Below are positions 1 to 8,898 of a stretch of 64,000 bases of DNA, in pieces (positions within the stretch are counted from its first letter, which is position 1; every line of letters starts with the position of its first letter). This DNA is from Candidatus Coatesiibacteriota bacterium. GTDB taxonomy: Bacteria; RBG-13-66-14; B26-G2; JAUVZD01. The stretch is from assembly GCA_030602715.1 (NCBI GenBank), contig JAUVZD010000002.1, forward strand, positions 124,001 through 188,000. Direction: 5' to 3'. The notes beneath the pieces are model-generated. The model saw only the letters and a list, made by a program, of their open reading frames with translations. It was not told where the DNA came from and did not search any database. The position numbers and the translations under genes were made by a program.

Positions 1-1193
1 CGGTAAAGATAAGCGAGCATGTCCACTGGGTGGGAGCGATAGACTGGAGCATTACCGACTTCCACGGCTATTCCACCGACCGAGGAACCACCTACAACGC
101 CTATCTGCTCATCGCCGATGAGCCAATCCTGATAGACACGGTCAAAGCCCCCTTCAAAGGGGAGCTACTCTCCCGCATCGCCTCGGTAATCAACCCCCAA
201 GACATCAGCTACATCATCTCCAATCACTCCGAGATGGACCACTCCGGATGCCTTGCCGAACTGATTGAGCTGGTCAAGCCCAAGAAGGTATTCGCCTCCG
301 TAAACGGGAAAAAAGCCCTTAACGGACATTTTCAGCTGGGGGAAAAGATAACTGCGGTCAAGGACGGCGAGAGCATCGGTCTGGGTTCTGCAAAACTCAC
401 ATTTATGGAGACCCGCATGCTCCACTGGCCGGACAGCATGTTCACCTACTTTGCAAATGACAGTCTTCTCTTCTCCCAGGATGCCTTCGGGATGCACCTG
501 GCAACGAGTGAGAGGTTCGCCGACCAGCTTGACGAGGGAGTGCTGGAATATGAGGCGACCAAATACTACGCCAACATCCTAATGCCCTACTCCCCTCTGG
601 TGAGCAAACTTCTGGAGAAGGTGGGTGGACTGAACATAGACATCAAGACCATAGCACCGGACCACGGACCCATCTGGCGAAAGAGGTTAGATCGCATAAT
701 GGAGCTCTATTCCAAGTGGGCGGAGCAGAAACCGACCATGAAGGCTGTGGTCGCCTACGACACCATGTGGCAGAGCACGGCCATTATGGCTCAAGCCATC
801 GGCGAGGGGCTTTGCGCCGGCGGTGCGGAGGTCAAACTTATGTCCCTCTCCTCTCGCCACCGCAGTGATGTCGCCACCGAGCTCTTAGATGCCGGCGCAC
901 TCCTGGTAGGCTCCCCCACCATAAACAATCAAATCTTCCCCACCGTTGCCGACCTCCTGTTTTATCTCAAGGGTTTGAAGCCCAAAAACCTAATCGGGGG
1001 CGCCTTCGGCTCCTACGGCTGGAGCGGTGAGGCGGTGAAACAGATTGTGGAGGTCTTGGGAGAGATGAAGGTTGAGCAAGTGGGCGAGGGAATAAGGGTC
1101 AAGTATGTCCCCGACAGAGATGCCCTGGAGCAGTGTTACTCTCTGGGCGTGCTTACCTCGGAAAAATTGAAGGAGGTCTGCAATCAAGGGTAA
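1..1193 (+). CDS. fprA: Flavodiiron protein (O2/NO reductase), 5' end cut by window edge
   Basis: Reduces O2 to water and/or NO to N2O in the cytoplasm of anaerobes, using electrons from rubredoxin. The N-terminal metallo-beta-lactamase-like domain shows the diiron ligand motif HSEMDH (about residue 66 counted from the first in-window GTG at 30), then LHWPDSM, a D in SQDAFG and APDHGPIW. The C-terminal half is a flavodoxin-like FMN domain beginning near VAYDTMW. The frame stays open upstream of the GTG and encodes VKISEHVHW before VGAIDW, which matches the usual family N-terminus, so the gene begins before base 1. The hrb gene follows immediately, giving the classic fprA-hrb pair of acetogens and other anaerobes. 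Confidence 0.96.
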   Translation, partial: VKISEHVHWVGAIDWSITDFHGYSTDRGTTYNAYLLIADEPILIDTVKAPFKGELLSRIASVINPQDISYIISNHSEMDHSGCLAELIELVKPKKVFASVNGKKALNGHFQLGEKITAVKDGESIGLGSAKLTFMETRMLHWPDSMFTYFANDSLLFSQDAFGMHLATSERFADQLDEGVLEYEATKYYANILMPYSPLVSKLLEKVGGLNIDIKTIAPDHGPIWRKRLDRIMELYSKWAEQKPTMKAVVAYDTMWQSTAIMAQAIGEGLCAGGAEVKLMSLSSRHRSDVATELLDAGALLVGSPTINNQIFPTVADLLFYLKGLKPKNLIGGAFGSYGWSGEAVKQIVEVLGEMKVEQVGEGIRVKYVPDRDALEQCYSLGVLTSEKLKEVCNQG

Positions 1194-1212
1194 AAAGATA
1201 GACCCCAAGGCG

Positions 1213-1911
1213 TTGTGGAGCCTGAGCTACGGCTTATATGTGGTAACCACCTGTTGTAACGGTAAGTTTAACGGGCAGATAGCCAACACCGTATTTCAGG
1301 TTACCGCCGAGCCGATACGGATAGCGGTCAGCTTAGCCAAGGAGAATCTGACCTGCGAATTTATATCCAAAAGCGGAACCTTCGCCGTCTCAGTGCTGGA
1401 CGAGGAGACCCCGATGAAATTCATCGGTCTCTTCGGCTTCAAGTCCGGTCGGGATGTGGATAAACTCTCCCGGGTTGAGTATAAACTGGGGGTGACCGGC
1501 TGTCCTCTGGTCACCGAGAATGCGGTTTCGGTGCTGGAGGCAGAGGTCATAGACCAGGTTGATGGGGGCACGCACATCATATTTGTCGCCGATGTGGTCA
1601 GCGCCGAGGTGCTGGGGACGGGAAAACCCATGACCTACGCCTTCTACCAAGAGGTCAAGAAGGGGAGAGCCTCCAGGCTGGCACCCACCTACAAGCCCCA
1701 TCCTGAAGAGGATAAAAGAGAGGGAAGGGAGCAAGGTATGAAGAAGTATGTGTGCGATGTATGCGGTTATGTCTACGACCCGGCGGAAGGGGATGCGGAC
1801 GGCGGTATTCCCGCAGGAACCCCATTTGAGGACCTGCCGGACGACTGGGTCTGCCCGGTATGCGGTGCCGGCAAGGAGCAGTTCTCACCCCCCCGCCACA
1901 GGCGGGGTTAG
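1213..1911 (+). CDS. hrb: High-molecular-weight rubredoxin (flavin reductase-rubredoxin fusion)
   Basis: Passes electrons from NAD(P)H via FMN to a rubredoxin centre and on to the flavodiiron protein upstream. Residues 1-150 are a flavin-reductase split barrel ([21 protein letters not shown]). After a charged linker, residues 175-225 are a rubredoxin with two CxxC iron ligands ([10 protein letters not shown] and CPVCGAG). The TTG at 1213 is the only canonical start, but similarity to family members begins a few codons earlier (IDPKAL). In that frame there is no ATG/GTG/TTG after the stop at 1168; an AGGAGG at 1171-1176 precedes an ATC at 1183, and an ATA lies at 1198. The last residues and stop codon are supplied by a copy of the GC palindrome (1888-1907). 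Confidence 0.93.
   Translation: MWSLSYGLYVVTTCCNGKFNGQIANTVFQVTAEPIRIAVSLAKENLTCEFISKSGTFAVSVLDEETPMKFIGLFGFKSGRDVDKLSRVEYKLGVTGCPLVTENAVSVLEAEVIDQVDGGTHIIFVADVVSAEVLGTGKPMTYAFYQEVKKGRASRLAPTYKPHPEEDKREGREQGMKKYVCDVCGYVYDPAEGDADGGIPAGTPFEDLPDDWVCPVCGAGKEQFSPPRHRRG
1888..1907. repeat. GC palindrome, copy 1 (inside the 3' end of hrb)
   Basis: CCCCGCC-aca-GGCGGGG core preceded by three more C. It encodes the proline/arginine tail after the rubredoxin domain and ends two bases before the TAG. Confidence 0.85.
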
Positions 1912-2052
1912 ACCAGGTGAGGGTTTAAAAGTGAGATTCACAATAAGTAGCTTACTAAAAAAAATCATCATTGCAACCCATAAGATATCCTCAATGTAAT
2001 ACCAAGTTGGGGATATCTCTTATCTTTCCATCAAGAAAGCTTAGGATTTACC

Positions 2053-2081
2053 TTGACTTCAGGGGTCACGTTATTTATATT
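2053..2081 (+). promoter_or_regulatory. Promoter of the ACR3 gene
   Basis: TTGACT (2053-2058), a 17-nt spacer, then TATATT (2076-2081); a near-consensus sigma-70-type promoter about 60 nt upstream of the ATG. Confidence 0.65.
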
Positions 2082-2113
2082 TTTGGATTACATTTAAAAG
2101 TGGAATCCAAAAA
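2080..2113. promoter_or_regulatory. Inverted repeat overlapping the ACR3 promoter (probable operator)
   Basis: TTTTTGGATT (2080-2089) and its exact complement AATCCAAAAA (2104-2113) flank 14 nt. The repeat begins in the -10 element and covers the expected transcription start, the typical place for an ArsR-type repressor site. No arsR gene lies beside it, so the regulator would act from elsewhere. Confidence 0.6.
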
Positions 2114-2143
2114 ATGACATTCTAAGATTTACAGATGTAGCAA

Positions 2144-3220
2144 ATGGAAAAGTCCAAGAAAAAACTCTCCGTCTTTAACAGATTTTTAACCCTGTGGATA
2201 TTCCTGGCCATGGCTGTGGGGATAGGATTAGGGTATCTCTCGCCAGAGATAACGGAGTTCATCGCCGGGCTTCAAATTGGAACCACTTCAATTCCCATCG
2301 CCGTCGGGTTAATATTGATGATGTATCCTCCACTGGCTAAAGTAAAATACGAGGAGATGGGAAGGATATTTAAAAATAAGAAGCTGATTATTATCTCCTT
2401 GCTCCAGAACCTGGTCATCGGACCTCTGCTCATGTTTGTATTAGCAATCATCTTCCTCTATGGACATCCCGAATATATGATAGGCATTATTATTATGGGA
2501 CTTGCTCGATGTATCGCTATGGTAATCGTATGGAGCGAACTCGCCGAGGGTGACCGGGAACTGACGGTGGGACTAGTGGCATTTAATACCATCTTCAAAG
2601 TTCTATTCTATTCCGTCTATTTCTACTTTTTCGTATCAGTTCTCCCCAAAGTTCTCGGGTTGGTCAAAGGATTAGATGCGAGCGTTTCCATCCTGGAGGT
2701 AGCCAAATCCGTATTTATATACCTGGGAGTTCCGTTCATCGCCGGTATAACCACCAGATTCACTCTGATAAAGTTGAAGGGAAAGGAATGGTTTGAAGGT
2801 GTTTTCATCCCCAAGATAAGCCCCATCACAATGATTGCATTACTATTTACAATAGTCACTATGTTCTCCTTGAAAGGAGAATTTATTATTAGACAGCCCT
2901 GGGATGTAGTTACAATTGCAATTCCTCTCACCTGCTACTTCTTGATAATGTGGTTGGTGTCATTCTTCATGATGCATAGGATCAGGGCAAATTATGCGCA
3001 AGCCACTGCGGTCTCCTTCACCGCGGCAAGCAACGATTTTGAGCTGGCGATCGCCGTGGCAATAGCCATCTTCGGGATTGAATCCAAGCAAGCATTCGCC
3101 ACAGTAATCGGACCTCTTATTGAGGTCCCGGTGCTGATAGGCCTGGTAAATGTTGCCCTGAGATTCAGAATGAAGTTTTTTAAAAACGTCGGCAAGGAGC
3201 AGTCCTCGCCGGTGGATTAA
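2144..3220 (+). CDS. acr3: ACR3-family arsenite efflux permease
   Basis: Inner-membrane exporter of arsenite, and possibly antimonite. About ten hydrophobic segments fill the 358 residues, the normal ACR3 length. The family signature [10 protein letters not shown] is present with its conserved cysteine at about residue 123, and the conserved glutamate lies in [11 protein letters not shown] near the C-terminus. The ATG at 2144 has no strong ribosome-binding site but fits the expected N-terminus. The gene stands alone: no arsR, arsC or arsM is adjacent. Its promoter carries a 10-bp inverted repeat, suggesting repressor control, and a hairpin terminator follows. Confidence 0.92.
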   Translation: MEKSKKKLSVFNRFLTLWIFLAMAVGIGLGYLSPEITEFIAGLQIGTTSIPIAVGLILMMYPPLAKVKYEEMGRIFKNKKLIIISLLQNLVIGPLLMFVLAIIFLYGHPEYMIGIIIMGLARCIAMVIVWSELAEGDRELTVGLVAFNTIFKVLFYSVYFYFFVSVLPKVLGLVKGLDASVSILEVAKSVFIYLGVPFIAGITTRFTLIKLKGKEWFEGVFIPKISPITMIALLFTIVTMFSLKGEFIIRQPWDVVTIAIPLTCYFLIMWLVSFFMMHRIRANYAQATAVSFTAASNDFELAIAVAIAIFGIESKQAFATVIGPLIEVPVLIGLVNVALRFRMKFFKNVGKEQSSPVD

Positions 3221-3248
3221 ATATAGGGCTATTCAAAAACTTATAAAT

Positions 3249-3285
3249 ATCCCCGGCTGAATTCATTGCCGGGGATGGCTTTTTT
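3249..3285 (+). terminator. Rho-independent terminator after ACR3
   Basis: ATCCCCGGC/GCCGGGGAT stem (3249-3257, 3268-3276) followed by a short spacer and a T-run. Confidence 0.75.
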
Positions 3286-3307
3286 AAGGATTAGCCTACG
3301 CCATCAT

Positions 3308-6300
3308 CTATACTTTCGCCAACCTTCTCCCGCCTCTCCTAAACTTCAAAGTGATATCATCAAGAAGGGTATAAAAGACCGGCACCACAACCAGGGTAAG
3401 GAAGGTGGAGGTGAGCAGTCCACCGATGACCGCAATTGCCATAAACTTGCGTATCTCTGAGCCGGCGCCTAGTCCGACGGCTATGGGGAGCATGCCCATA
3501 ATCATCGCCGCGGTGGTCATAAGAATGGGTCGCAGACGATTGGGTCCCGCCTTAAGAATTGCATCCCTTCTCTCCATCCCGCTTTTCGTATATTGAATGA
3601 TAAAATCAACCAAGAGAATGGAGTTTTTGTTCACGATTCCCATAAGAAGTATAAGCCCGATCATAGTCATCATATCCAGATAGCCGCCGAAGAGGAAAAT
3701 GAATAGGAAAGCTCCAACGATGGACAGCGGGAGGGCTAGCATAATGGTAAAGGGGTGCAGGAAGGAGTTGTATTGCACCGCAAGGACGATATAGATAAAT
3801 ACGACGGATATTAACATGGCTAAGACCATATCCTTGAACATATTCTCCATACCCTCGGTTTCCCCCTTCATCACCACATCGTAGCCATAGGGTAGCTTCT
3901 CTTGAAACTGGTCTAAGAAACTGGCTATCTCGCCAGATACCTCTCCAAAGGCATAATCGGCGCTGAAGTCGGCGGTGATGGAGACCAGACGCTGACGGTT
4001 TTCCCGCTTAATCTCTGTGGGTCCCACCTCCTCCTCAATCTCCGCCACCGCCTTCAAGGGGATCTTATCCCCCTCGGGGGACAGAATTATTATCCCCTCA
4101 AGCTTCTCCTTCTGGTCCACATCAGTCGGCTCCAACATCACCCTAATATCCGTCTCCGTCTCTCCACTGCGAAACTGGCTGGCGACTACACCGTCCACCA
4201 TAGCCCTTATGGTCATAGCCACATCTGCGGTGGAAAGCCCCACCGCATTTATGCGGTTTCTGTTGAGCACTACCCTATACTCCGGTCCACCCAACTGCAC
4301 GCTGGTGGTGGGATCCACCACTCCGGGTATGGTCTTAATTTTGGCGCTTATCTCCTTGGATAGTTCATTTAATACATCCTGATTAGGACCATAAAGCCGA
4401 ATTTCTATGGGACGTTCCATCTCCTCCCCCTCAAACATCCCTATGGGCATTACTTCGGTCTGCAGTCCGGGGATTTCATCCAACCACTCACGGAGATAGT
4501 CCTTGTATTCCTCAGTGGTAAAGTCCCTCTCCTCTTTAGGAACTATCTTTACTCTCATTCTTGCGATGGTGGGATTCCCCAGCCTGCTTCCAATGGTTGA
4601 GAAGATGGAGACCACATTTTCATCCCGACTCAATTCCTCCTCAATCTGGGAAACGACCTGTGAAGTCTGTTCTATAGTCCAGCCCTGGGGGGTTTCAATA
4701 TGGATGTTGAACTCGCCTTTATCCACCGAGGGCATAAATTGAGTTCCAATAAAGACCATACCCAGCACCAGGCTAACCGCAAAGACACTTACCCCACCAA
4801 TGAGAATAGTCTTACGGTGGTCCAGCGCCCAAGCCAGGACAACTTTATATACACCGTTGAGCCAGAGAACAGCCCTTTCAAAGGGAAGGAACAGCTTCTC
4901 AAACCAACTCCTCTTTCTGACATCCGCCTTCCTTTTTCCCAAGAAGTGGGCGGATAACATCGGCGCCATGGTAAGAGCGTCCCACAGGGAATAGAGAACC
5001 GCAACCGCAACGGTAATGCCGAAAGAGGTGAAGAACTGTCCCACCATGCCGGTCATAAAAGCCATAGGGACGAAGACCGCCACAATGGTCATAGTGGTGG
5101 CGATAACCGCCGGGGCGACCTCTCTGGTGCCCTCGTAAGCGGCTTTTTGGGGGGTCTTGCCGGTCTCCAAATGCCTCCAGATGTTCTCCCGCACTACTAT
5201 AGCATCGTCAATCAATATCCCAACGGCCAGCGAGAGAGCCATGAGAGTTACCATATTTATCGTATATCCGAAGGCATACATCATAATGAATGTGAAGATG
5301 ATAGATGTAGGGATGGCAAGTGCACTTATGACGGTTGAACGCAAATCGCCTATGAAGAACATTATCACCACAACCGCCAGGACAGCCCCTAAGATCAGCG
5401 CCTCTTTGGTTTCGGCGACAGATTCTTCAATGAATTCCGACTGGTCGGAGGATACATCCAGGTCAAACCCCGCCGGCAGGTCCCCCTCTATCTTCTGCAA
5501 CTCCTTCTTTATTCTACTTGCAACCTCAACCGTATTGGTGCCGGACTGCTTATGCAGTTGAAAGGTTACTGAGGGTATTCTATTCACACGAGTGATATTC
5601 TTTATCTCCTTGAAACCGTCGGGGTCAACATATCCCAGATCCCTTATGCGTATTAAAGTTCCCCCTCTATTTATTACTATGATATTCTCAATCTCCTCTA
5701 TATAATTAAACTCGCCAACGGTGCGCAAAACCACCTGTCTCTTCTCCTGCTTGATAATCCCCCCGGGAATATCTATATTTTCCGCCTTTATCGCCCCCAC
5801 CACCATCTGAATGGGAATTTGATATTCCGCCAGCCTGCCGCTGTCCAGATAGACCTTGATCTCCCTCTCCCTTCCGCCGAAAACATCCACCCCGGCAACG
5901 CCCTTTATCTTCTCCAATTGGGGTCCTATCCGCTCCTCGGCAATCTCCCTGATCTCCTCCAGGGGGACATCTCCGGATAAGGAAAATGACATTATAGGCA
6001 GAGCGGATATATCAAAACGTTCAATTATCGGCTCTTCAATATCGCTTGGCAGGTCATTCCTTACCTTGTCCAGTTTACTGCGTATCTCGTCTTCCGCTCG
6101 CTGGGAGTCAACCTCCATCTCCAACTCCAGCCATATCATTGAGTATCCCTCGCCGGAGAAGGAGGTCATAGTGTCCAAGCCCTCAACCGAGGAGAATTCA
6201 TCCTCCAGTATCTTGGTCACATTTTCCTCTATCTCCTCCGCACCGGCCCCAGGATAAATGGTGGTGACGGAGATAAAGGGCATATCAACTTCCGGCATCA

Positions 6301-6406
6301 GGTCCACGCCCAGACGGTTATAAAAGATTACCCCCAGGACCAGGACCGCCAGAACCTGCATGACGATAAAGACCGGTCTCTTGATGGAAATTTCTGCAAT
6401 CTTCAT
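3308..6406 (-). CDS. RND-family (HAE1/AcrB-like) multidrug efflux pump
   Basis: Proton-driven inner-membrane pump exporting hydrophobic drugs through an adaptor and an outer-membrane channel. The 1032 residues have the normal HAE1 layout: N-terminal TM helix (KRPVFIVMQVLAVLVLG), first periplasmic porter loop, TM2-6 with the proton-relay motif GILIDDAIVV in TM4, a second loop, and a second TM bundle with GIVNKNSILLVDF. The gene starts 1 nt after the stop of the adaptor gene and is cotranscribed with it. No TolC-type outer-membrane factor is nearby, so it probably shares one encoded elsewhere. Confidence 0.96.
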   Translation of the reverse strand: MKIAEISIKRPVFIVMQVLAVLVLGVIFYNRLGVDLMPEVDMPFISVTTIYPGAGAEEIEENVTKILEDEFSSVEGLDTMTSFSGEGYSMIWLELEMEVDSQRAEDEIRSKLDKVRNDLPSDIEEPIIERFDISALPIMSFSLSGDVPLEEIREIAEERIGPQLEKIKGVAGVDVFGGREREIKVYLDSGRLAEYQIPIQMVVGAIKAENIDIPGGIIKQEKRQVVLRTVGEFNYIEEIENIIVINRGGTLIRIRDLGYVDPDGFKEIKNITRVNRIPSVTFQLHKQSGTNTVEVASRIKKELQKIEGDLPAGFDLDVSSDQSEFIEESVAETKEALILGAVLAVVVIMFFIGDLRSTVISALAIPTSIIFTFIMMYAFGYTINMVTLMALSLAVGILIDDAIVVRENIWRHLETGKTPQKAAYEGTREVAPAVIATTMTIVAVFVPMAFMTGMVGQFFTSFGITVAVAVLYSLWDALTMAPMLSAHFLGKRKADVRKRSWFEKLFLPFERAVLWLNGVYKVVLAWALDHRKTILIGGVSVFAVSLVLGMVFIGTQFMPSVDKGEFNIHIETPQGWTIEQTSQVVSQIEEELSRDENVVSIFSTIGSRLGNPTIARMRVKIVPKEERDFTTEEYKDYLREWLDEIPGLQTEVMPIGMFEGEEMERPIEIRLYGPNQDVLNELSKEISAKIKTIPGVVDPTTSVQLGGPEYRVVLNRNRINAVGLSTADVAMTIRAMVDGVVASQFRSGETETDIRVMLEPTDVDQKEKLEGIIILSPEGDKIPLKAVAEIEEEVGPTEIKRENRQRLVSITADFSADYAFGEVSGEIASFLDQFQEKLPYGYDVVMKGETEGMENMFKDMVLAMLISVVFIYIVLAVQYNSFLHPFTIMLALPLSIVGAFLFIFLFGGYLDMMTMIGLILLMGIVNKNSILLVDFIIQYTKSGMERRDAILKAGPNRLRPILMTTAAMIMGMLPIAVGLGAGSEIRKFMAIAVIGGLLTSTFLTLVVVPVFYTLLDDITLKFRRGGRRLAKV

Positions 6407-6407
6407 A

Positions 6408-7307
6408 CTAGCTTCCCTCGGCGATAACCTTTACCTCGCTTCCATCCTCAACATCACCCACCCCCACCACTACAACTTTATCCCCCAGTGTAAGACCATC
6501 CTTGACCTCCACTATATCTTTTTCCCTCAATCCCACCTCAACAGGAGTCAATTTAACCTTATCGTTGACTACAACATACACATTTATTGTTCCCTTTTTG
6601 TGGACAAGCGCTTCTTTGGGGACGGTGAGCACATCCTTATGCACCTGCAGGGAAACTTCTATGTCAACGAAAGTGCCGGGGATGAGATTTACCTTACTTT
6701 CGCCTTCCATAGGCTTTATCTCCACCTCGGAAGAATAGGTATAAGTATCAATCACGCCGGAAACACGGGTAACCTTTCCAGAGATGGTCTCATCGTTTAT
6801 GCGGATTCTTACCTCCCCGCCTTTTTGCAGATAGGGCAGGTCCTTTTCGGTCACATTACACACTATCTTGGTGCTCCCCATCTTGACCACCATCGCTATG
6901 GGCATACCCGGGCTGACATAATCGCCTACATCCTGCATAATCATTGCCACATAGCCACTGATGGGAGATTCGGCGACATAATTCTTAAAACCCAAGCCGG
7001 GTTCGTCACGGTCTATCACCGCGATGGTGCTTCCCGCCCAGACATACGAGCCGATGGAGACCGGGATGGAGACAATCTTTCCGGGAATCTTGCTCACCAC
7101 CTCCACCTGATTGGTGGATTGCACGACGCCGGATATGAACAGGGAATTCTCTACATTGCCCAGGGAAACCTCCGCCACCTCCACCGGCACCGCCTTTACC
7201 TCCTGCCCTGCAGGCGCCTTCATCATCCTGAAGACGGTGATGACCACCCTCACCGCCACAACTGCGATGATGAGGACGATTATTATGATGATTATTCTCT
7301 TCTTCAT
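6408..7307 (-). CDS. RND efflux periplasmic adaptor (HlyD/MFP family)
   Basis: Bridges the RND pump to an outer-membrane channel. Residues 5-28 form an N-terminal membrane anchor (IIIIIIVLIIAVVAVRVVI). The chain then shows the split lipoyl-like hairpin (VEVVSKIPGKIVSI and later ESPISGYVAMIMQDVGDYV), a beta-barrel domain, and a membrane-proximal domain near the C-terminus. The lipoyl halves are joined by a very short linker (about 30 residues), so the alpha-helical hairpin is essentially absent, as in short MFPs. It is first gene of a two-gene operon; a TetR-type palindrome lies about 100 nt upstream of its start. Confidence 0.92.
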   Translation of the reverse strand: MKKRIIIIIIVLIIAVVAVRVVITVFRMMKAPAGQEVKAVPVEVAEVSLGNVENSLFISGVVQSTNQVEVVSKIPGKIVSIPVSIGSYVWAGSTIAVIDRDEPGLGFKNYVAESPISGYVAMIMQDVGDYVSPGMPIAMVVKMGSTKIVCNVTEKDLPYLQKGGEVRIRINDETISGKVTRVSGVIDTYTYSSEVEIKPMEGESKVNLIPGTFVDIEVSLQVHKDVLTVPKEALVHKKGTINVYVVVNDKVKLTPVEVGLREKDIVEVKDGLTLGDKVVVVGVGDVEDGSEVKVIAEGS

Positions 7308-7407
7308 CTTTCTACTCCGCTCAAACCCATACTTTTGTCAAACTACCCTGATTTTGTAGATGCTTTATACACTTAAAAGCGCACAAAAAGATGAACGCTC
7401 AGTCACT

Positions 7408-7427
7408 TTCTGACCGATTGGTCAGAA
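7408..7427. promoter_or_regulatory. TetR-type operator upstream of the RND operon
   Basis: Perfect palindrome TTCTGACC-gatt-GGTCAGAA. Such TGACC/GGTCA dyads are typical of TetR-family repressors of RND pumps. No tetR gene is in the window, so regulation in trans is inferred. Confidence 0.65.
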
Positions 7428-7485
7428 TCATAACAATGGGAAAACCCCCTGTCAAGCCCTTATTATGAAAAATAGAGGTATCCAT

Positions 7486-7511
7486 TAAAAAAGCCGGGGC
7501 ATACCCCGGCT
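7486..7511 (-). terminator. Terminator of the leftward gene at 7550-7894
   Basis: AGCCGGGG-cata-CCCCGGCT stem (7492-7511), followed in the leftward direction by a run of six T. Confidence 0.8.
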
Positions 7512-7549
7512 CAGACAGCTTAAACAACGCCCGGAAGATGCCGGTCAAT

Positions 7550-7894
7550 CTAGTAACTCTGAACCACCGCCGACCAGGCTCCCTGACCCCGTTCGCTGTG
7601 TACCACCAGGGTGAAGCGACCCCCGCCTGAAAGGCTCACCACCTCGCCCTCGGAGAGGGGGAAATCCCCCAGCACCTCGCCATACATCCCCACCACCCTG
7701 ACCCAGAAGTCGGCATCCTCGGGCCAGGAGAACTCTATATCCACATTCCTCTGGTCGCAGTAAACGGTGAAGGACTCCTCGTCGGAGCGGTCGCAAAGAT
7801 AACCGTTTATCTCCTCAAGCTCCACCTGCGCCAAAGAAGACGCAGGCAACATTAGAACTGCCAGGGACATAACTAGAATGAGCCTTGCCATCAT
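7550..7894 (-). CDS. Small secreted protein of unknown function
   Basis: 114 residues with a clear N-terminal signal peptide (charged start, LILVMSLAVLMLPASS, cleavage near SLAQ). The mature ~90 residues are acidic, contain a possible disulphide pair (CDRSDEE...YCDQ) and end in a predicted beta-rich stretch (GRFTLVVHSERGQGAW). I do not recognise a family; the pattern resembles short secreted beta-sandwich domains. An ATG with a purine-rich site precedes it and a strong terminator follows, so it is probably monocistronic or last in the unit with the TPR gene at 7974-8639. Confidence 0.65.
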   Translation of the reverse strand: MMARLILVMSLAVLMLPASSLAQVELEEINGYLCDRSDEESFTVYCDQRNVDIEFSWPEDADFWVRVVGMYGEVLGDFPLSEGEVVSLSGGGRFTLVVHSERGQGAWSAVVQSY

Positions 7895-7973
7895 CCCTCC
7901 TCAACTGAAAAATACAGAAGATGCCCGATATATCTCATAATCAATCGCTCAACGACCTCCCATCCCACCGAAC

Positions 7974-8639
7974 TTATTCCCCCAGCATAGCCACCGCCTG
8001 GGCAACCAACTCCCCATCCGGGCATTTATCTCGGATGAAGATGAGGTCGTCGTCAGCCATGGAATAATTCCCCATCTCCAGATGGAGGTTCGCCCGCAGA
8101 AGATATGCCCGAAAGCAGTTGGGGTCCAGAGTGATAGCCTCATTCAGGTCCACCAGCGCCCACTCCATCAACCCGTATCCGGCTCTCGCCTCCCCCCGAC
8201 GGAAGTATGCCTCCGGTCGGGAACCGTCTATAAAGATGGCTCGGCTGAAGTCCCAGATGGCGGACTTAAACTGACCATACTCCAGCATGATACAACCCCG
8301 CTGTAGATAGGCATCGTATAATTCGGGGTCCATATCCACTGCCGAGGTAAAGTCGTCGTAGGCGCAGGAGTTCAGCCCCAGCTCAATAAACACTAACCCC
8401 CGCAGAAAATAAGCCTCGGCGTAGTATGGCTCCAGGTTGATGGCCATATCAAAATAACTGCGAGCCCCCTCATACTCGCCGTCCTCCATCTCATCCAGTG
8501 CCATCTGGAAATAGAACTGTGCCTTGGTCTCCTCCGGCTCGGACTCCTCGTCAATCTCTTGAGCGGAGGATACGCCGATAAAAAGCGCCACCGTTAAAAG
8601 TATTGCTCTCCCAGTGAATGTATAAAATAAGCTACGCAT
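7974..8639 (-). CDS. Secreted tetratricopeptide-repeat protein
   Basis: 221 residues: N-terminal signal sequence (FYTFTGRAILLTVALFIGVSSA), an acidic linker, then about five TPR units from residue 40 to the end, with the usual pattern (AEAYFLRGLVFIELG, YDAYLQRGCIMLEYG, PEAYFRRGEARAGYG, FRAYLLRANLHLEMG). TPRs provide protein-binding surfaces, so this is likely a periplasmic scaffold. Two other secreted TPR proteins of similar design lie at 11920-12708 and 20778-21506. Confidence 0.85.
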   Translation of the reverse strand: MRSLFYTFTGRAILLTVALFIGVSSAQEIDEESEPEETKAQFYFQMALDEMEDGEYEGARSYFDMAINLEPYYAEAYFLRGLVFIELGLNSCAYDDFTSAVDMDPELYDAYLQRGCIMLEYGQFKSAIWDFSRAIFIDGSRPEAYFRRGEARAGYGLMEWALVDLNEAITLDPNCFRAYLLRANLHLEMGNYSMADDDLIFIRDKCPDGELVAQAVAMLGE

Positions 8640-8773
8640 TATACCCCCAAAGAATACCCCCCTACATGCGACTATTCAACCATTTAGAAAAATATGCTTA
8701 GATAGGTTATCAGAAGGCGCGGGGAAAATCAAGGGGGGAGTACTAGATAACTGAGTAACATATAGAAATAACA

Positions 8774-8801
8774 TTGAAATAATGCAAAAATATGTTATTA
8801 T
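8774..8801 (+). promoter_or_regulatory. Putative promoter of the DUF4209 gene
   Basis: TTGAAA (8774-8779), 16 nt, TATTAT (8796-8801), in the AT-rich leader about 100 nt before the ATG. Confidence 0.4.
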
Positions 8802-8898
8802 ACACAGGGGAAAAAATCGAAAGAGTAAATGTAAAAAATTATAATTAAAAATATCTTAATTCTTGACAACAACTGCTAATGCAGGAGGAAAATAAGCT

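Noticed and set aside
6360-7376. 338-codon plus-strand ORF opposite the RND adaptor
   Set aside because: Composition is His/Tyr/Asp-rich and mirrors the antisense of a clearly conserved adaptor; no ribosome-binding site or family.
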